A DNA stretch of 64,000 nt from Linum tenue (taxonomy: Eukaryota > Streptophyta > Magnoliopsida > Malpighiales > Linaceae). Shown here in pieces: positions 61,332 to 64,000 of the stretch. Below the pieces are notes generated by a model. That model worked only from the letters and a program-made list of their open reading frames with translations. It was not told where the DNA came from and did not search any database. Within the stretch, counting starts at the first letter, position 1. Every line of letters begins with the position of its first letter. Both the position numbers and the translations under genes were made by a program. The DNA lies in assembly GCA_946122785.1 (NCBI GenBank), contig CAMGYJ010000008.1:17695475-17759474 (forward strand). The letters run 5' to 3'.

Positions 61332-62818
61332 CTAGACATATTTGACCTCGGCTTCTTTGGAAATACGCTTATATAATAACATCTCATTCGAGAACTTCAT
61401 AACCATTTTCGAGGACAACAATTTTTCTTTGCGCCTAATGGAGATCCTGCGAAGTACCGGGGCAGTGGCTAGAACAAACCTCACCAGGTCCAGCTCCACT
61501 AGTGTACCACGACTGTCCTGAATGTTGAACTCTTCCAGATGTTGAAGGCAAGAAACTCTAGGTTGGTCCTCTGCTTCCAACAACTTTTGTAGGCTAGCAA
61601 TAACCTCCGAACGTGGATGTCTGAGATCATCATCAAGCTAAGACAAGGATTACCAAGGAACAACATGTCAAGATAGGGTTACCAACAATCGGTATCATGC
61701 AAGAAAATGTAGCAAATCACAGCAAAAACCAACCCTAATTGTGAGTCTTTGCAAGTTGGGAGCACTCATGATTAGACAAACAAGAACCTGCGCCTGTGGC
61801 AACCTATGCAAAAGAATATGAGGTACTTCGAGGAATTTCAGGTTGTGGAGAGCTGTAGGAAGTTGGTAGGGGACATGACCATCAGCAAGGAACTGGGAAA
61901 AGCAACCACACATAGCATAGCAGCATTAGATTGAGTGAAGAAGCTAGCTGTCACAGTGAATGGACAAGCAAACAGAAGCCAAAATTAACTTACTAGCAGT
62001 AATTCAATGCCAAGATTGAGGTGCTGAAGTGCAGGGAGAGATGCAAACAAGCTGACCATATCCGGATTATGCTTCACAAAGTAATCATCATCATACATAA
62101 ATTCTTCAGTGTCTAGAACTGATACCACTGAAAGAAGTGGGGTATACTTGAAGCAAATTTTCTCAAACCCCGAGTGAAATAAAAGAACCTTGAGAGACGG
62201 CGCTACAAACACATGCTCGGTACCGATGCAATCGAAAACCCTCAACTCTTCAAGCAGCGGGCAGTTCGGTATGAAATTTTCATAGAAATTATCAGGCAGA
62301 AAAACATCATTGAATTCGACGAGGTTCAGCTTACTGAACCCCACGAACGAAGATGCCAGACTAAAAGTGCAATACTGCAGCCTCAGGCGATTGAGGGGTA
62401 AGGCGAAAAACAGGGAGGAATACAATTGGAGATGATGGCATTCCCAAAAGAGAAGGGAAAGCTCCTGGACACCTTTGCTTGAAATGTAACGCATCAAGAT
62501 ATCAACATTAGGGTTCCTGATTCCAGAAATTGAGAGCTCAAACTTAGCTATTGGCCCATCATGACCCATTAGAGCTTCGTAAACTTGCATCATAACCTTA
62601 TTCTCATCCGGCAAATAAGAGTTTCCTGCGGGGGTTGGAGCAAAATAATCATCAAAGACAAGTTGAGGAATACTTCTCCAACGATTCCTCCAGTCTCTTG
62701 ACAAGAGACTGGTCCTCGCTGCATCTTTTATGGGTAAGAACACCAGAATCCGCTCTATCGCGCCGTCGGGAAGATTGCTAATCCTATCAGCAGTCGACTC
62801 GCGGAGCCGCGTCGCCAT
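61332..62818 (-). CDS. F-box/LRR/FBD protein (gene G)
   Basis: Exons 62818-61994, 61892-61734 and 61637-61332 encode 429 residues. The start MATRLRESTADRISNLPDGA matches the other minus-strand genes. The F-box carries an unusual GAIERIL in place of the usual DDVIQRIL, so the aspartate pair is lost and SKP1 binding might be altered. The FBD motif is VRFVLATAPVLRRISI. Splice sites: GTAAGT/CCCAG and GTTGGT/CTTAG. The upstream sequence (ATTAGGGTTCTTCCG on the minus strand, near 62955) is homologous to that of gene F. The reading frame is intact. Confidence 0.9.
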
Positions 62819-63574
62819 CCTCGCTCTTTACTGCACAAAATCAACTTAGGAGAACGGTTCTCGGCCTTCACAACGAAATCTGTTGATCGGATTCATTTCC
62901 TTCGGAGAAGGAGAAGAAACAGAGAGGAAATAGATGGAGCATCGACGGAAGAACCCTAATCCCCAAATTTTGAAATGAGAAACATCCAGACAAATGTTTC
63001 CCTCTCTTTTCTCTCGCCAATTTGCGTGGTTGTATAGTAAACGGTCACTTGAGTTTGTGTAGTTAATAAATTAGTCCCTTATTTTTTCTCTTTCACAAGA
63101 ACAGTCACTTCAACTTTACAAAATGATCATTGTCTCTCTTTCATCAATTCCTTTCTCCGTCACTTTCAAACTCGTCATTCCCGCCATAATTCCGTTGATT
63201 GGATTCATGAAAGCTGTGTAGCATATAGCAACCATGAACTTGCTTCGTGCACCATTGATAGAATCAGTAACCTTCTTGCATGATGTGATCAAGCGCATTC
63301 TCTAACGATTTATGAAGCAAAAAAGAATTCTATTATGTCGATTACTATGAGCCTTGAAACGGAAAATTCCGAGGGGAAGAACTATGCATTAGTGTATATT
63401 GATACTCAACAAGTTTATAACGTCCATATCTCCTTCTACATTTGGACTAAGTTTTGATTAAACACCCTCACATCATTTGCAGACCAGAAAATAAAATCGT
63501 AAGACGAAGCAAACTCAGAGAAGATGGACAACGACCCAACCGATGAGAGGTAAAACTACAAAGTGTCAATCTCA
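62819..63574. other. Intergenic region between genes G and H
   Basis: Promoter and leader of gene G near its start codon, then AT-rich sequence. Part of it (63030-63120, GGTCACTTGAGTTTGTGTAG... AACAGTCACTT) is homologous to the gene F upstream region at 49912-49985. No gene is recognised. Confidence 0.45.
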
Positions 63575-64000
63575 TCATTCATCGATATATGTGACCTCTG
63601 CTTCTCTGGAAATACGCTTGTATGATGCCACCTCTTTCAAGAATTCCATACCTTCTTCGAAGGGCAAGTTAACGTTAGGCTTAATAGACACTCCGCGAAG
63701 TTGTGGAGCAGTAGCCAGAACGAACCTCACTAAGTCCAACTCGACTCGTGTACCACGACTATCCTGAATGTGGAGCTCTTCAAGATGTTGAAGGCAGCAA
63801 ACTCCAGGTCGATCCTCTGCTTCCAACAAATTTCGTAGGCTAGCAATAACGTCTGAAGGCGAACTGCCACCATCTTCAGGATCAATCTGCAAAGCCATTT
63901 ATCACGGAACAAGTCAAGGCTATATAGACAGCAAACATATGCTCTTACATACCCTACTACGTTGTAATTCACAACAAAACAAACCCGAATGGTGAGCGTT
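63575..64000 (-). CDS. F-box/LRR/FBD protein (gene H), 3' part
   Basis: Only the end of the gene is inside the window. Exon 3 is 63886-63575 (104 codons with stop), with acceptor TTTGCAG and the FBD motif VRFVLATAPQLRGVSI. The last bases, 63985-64000, are the end of exon 2 (CTCACCATTCGG|GTTTGT). The conserved SPSDVIASLRNLLEAEDRPG lies at the start of the exon. The rest, including the F-box, lies beyond 64000. Confidence 0.85.

Overview
This window is nuclear DNA of a seed plant, most likely a eudicot. The evidence is intron-containing F-box/FBD genes with GT-AG junctions, CCCTAAA plant telomere-type repeats, and plant Mutator-like (MULE), hAT, Helitron and L1-type LINE elements with their target-site duplications (TSDs). 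The species cannot be told from the sequence.

The host genes are one family, F-box/LRR/FBD substrate adaptors of SCF ubiquitin ligases, all with the same three-exon plan. Four plus-strand loci lie on the left: gene A 7952-9520, gene B 11297-18623 (broken), gene C 25340-26933 and gene D 35102-36650. Four minus-strand loci lie on the right: gene E 46191-47686, gene F 48213-49739, gene G 61332-62818 and gene H from 63575 past the window end. The two groups are separate sequence clades, so these are two tandem arrays facing each other across a transposon-filled middle.

Layout. 1-7.0 kb: duplicated non-coding segments with telomere-like tracts, tandem repeats and a tRNA-derived SINE. 7.06-11.2 kb: a TIR element, gene A and a hAT element. 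11.3-18.6 kb: gene B, split by a 5.77-kb insertion with TGA duplications that itself holds a hAT element, a Helitron-like end, a SINE-like stretch and exon-like sequence. 20-25.1 kb: two 5'-truncated LINEs, a small MULE and a hAT element. 25.3-36.7 kb: genes C and D, separated by two inverted copies of a GATC-bordered low-complexity TIR element, a foldback element and MITEs. 37.5-39.9 kb: a triple nest, hAT containing Helitron containing hAT. 40.2-45.8 kb: a complete MULE with perfect 81-bp TIRs and a 9-bp TSD, encoding a transposase and, convergently, a GRF zinc-finger membrane protein. 46-64 kb: genes E-H, with a LINE between F and G (50084-60820) into whose RNase H domain a second MULE (50287-55447) has jumped. 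That MULE carries a truncated transposase, a plant mobile domain (PMD) gene and nine imperfect hairpins near each end.

The most notable points are the hairpin arrays and overlapping genes of the PMD-MULE, the GRF-membrane partner of the intact MULE, its small relative with the same TIRs at 21.3 kb, and the finding that all four plus-strand F-box genes have a TIR element ending 108-227 bp upstream of the start codon.
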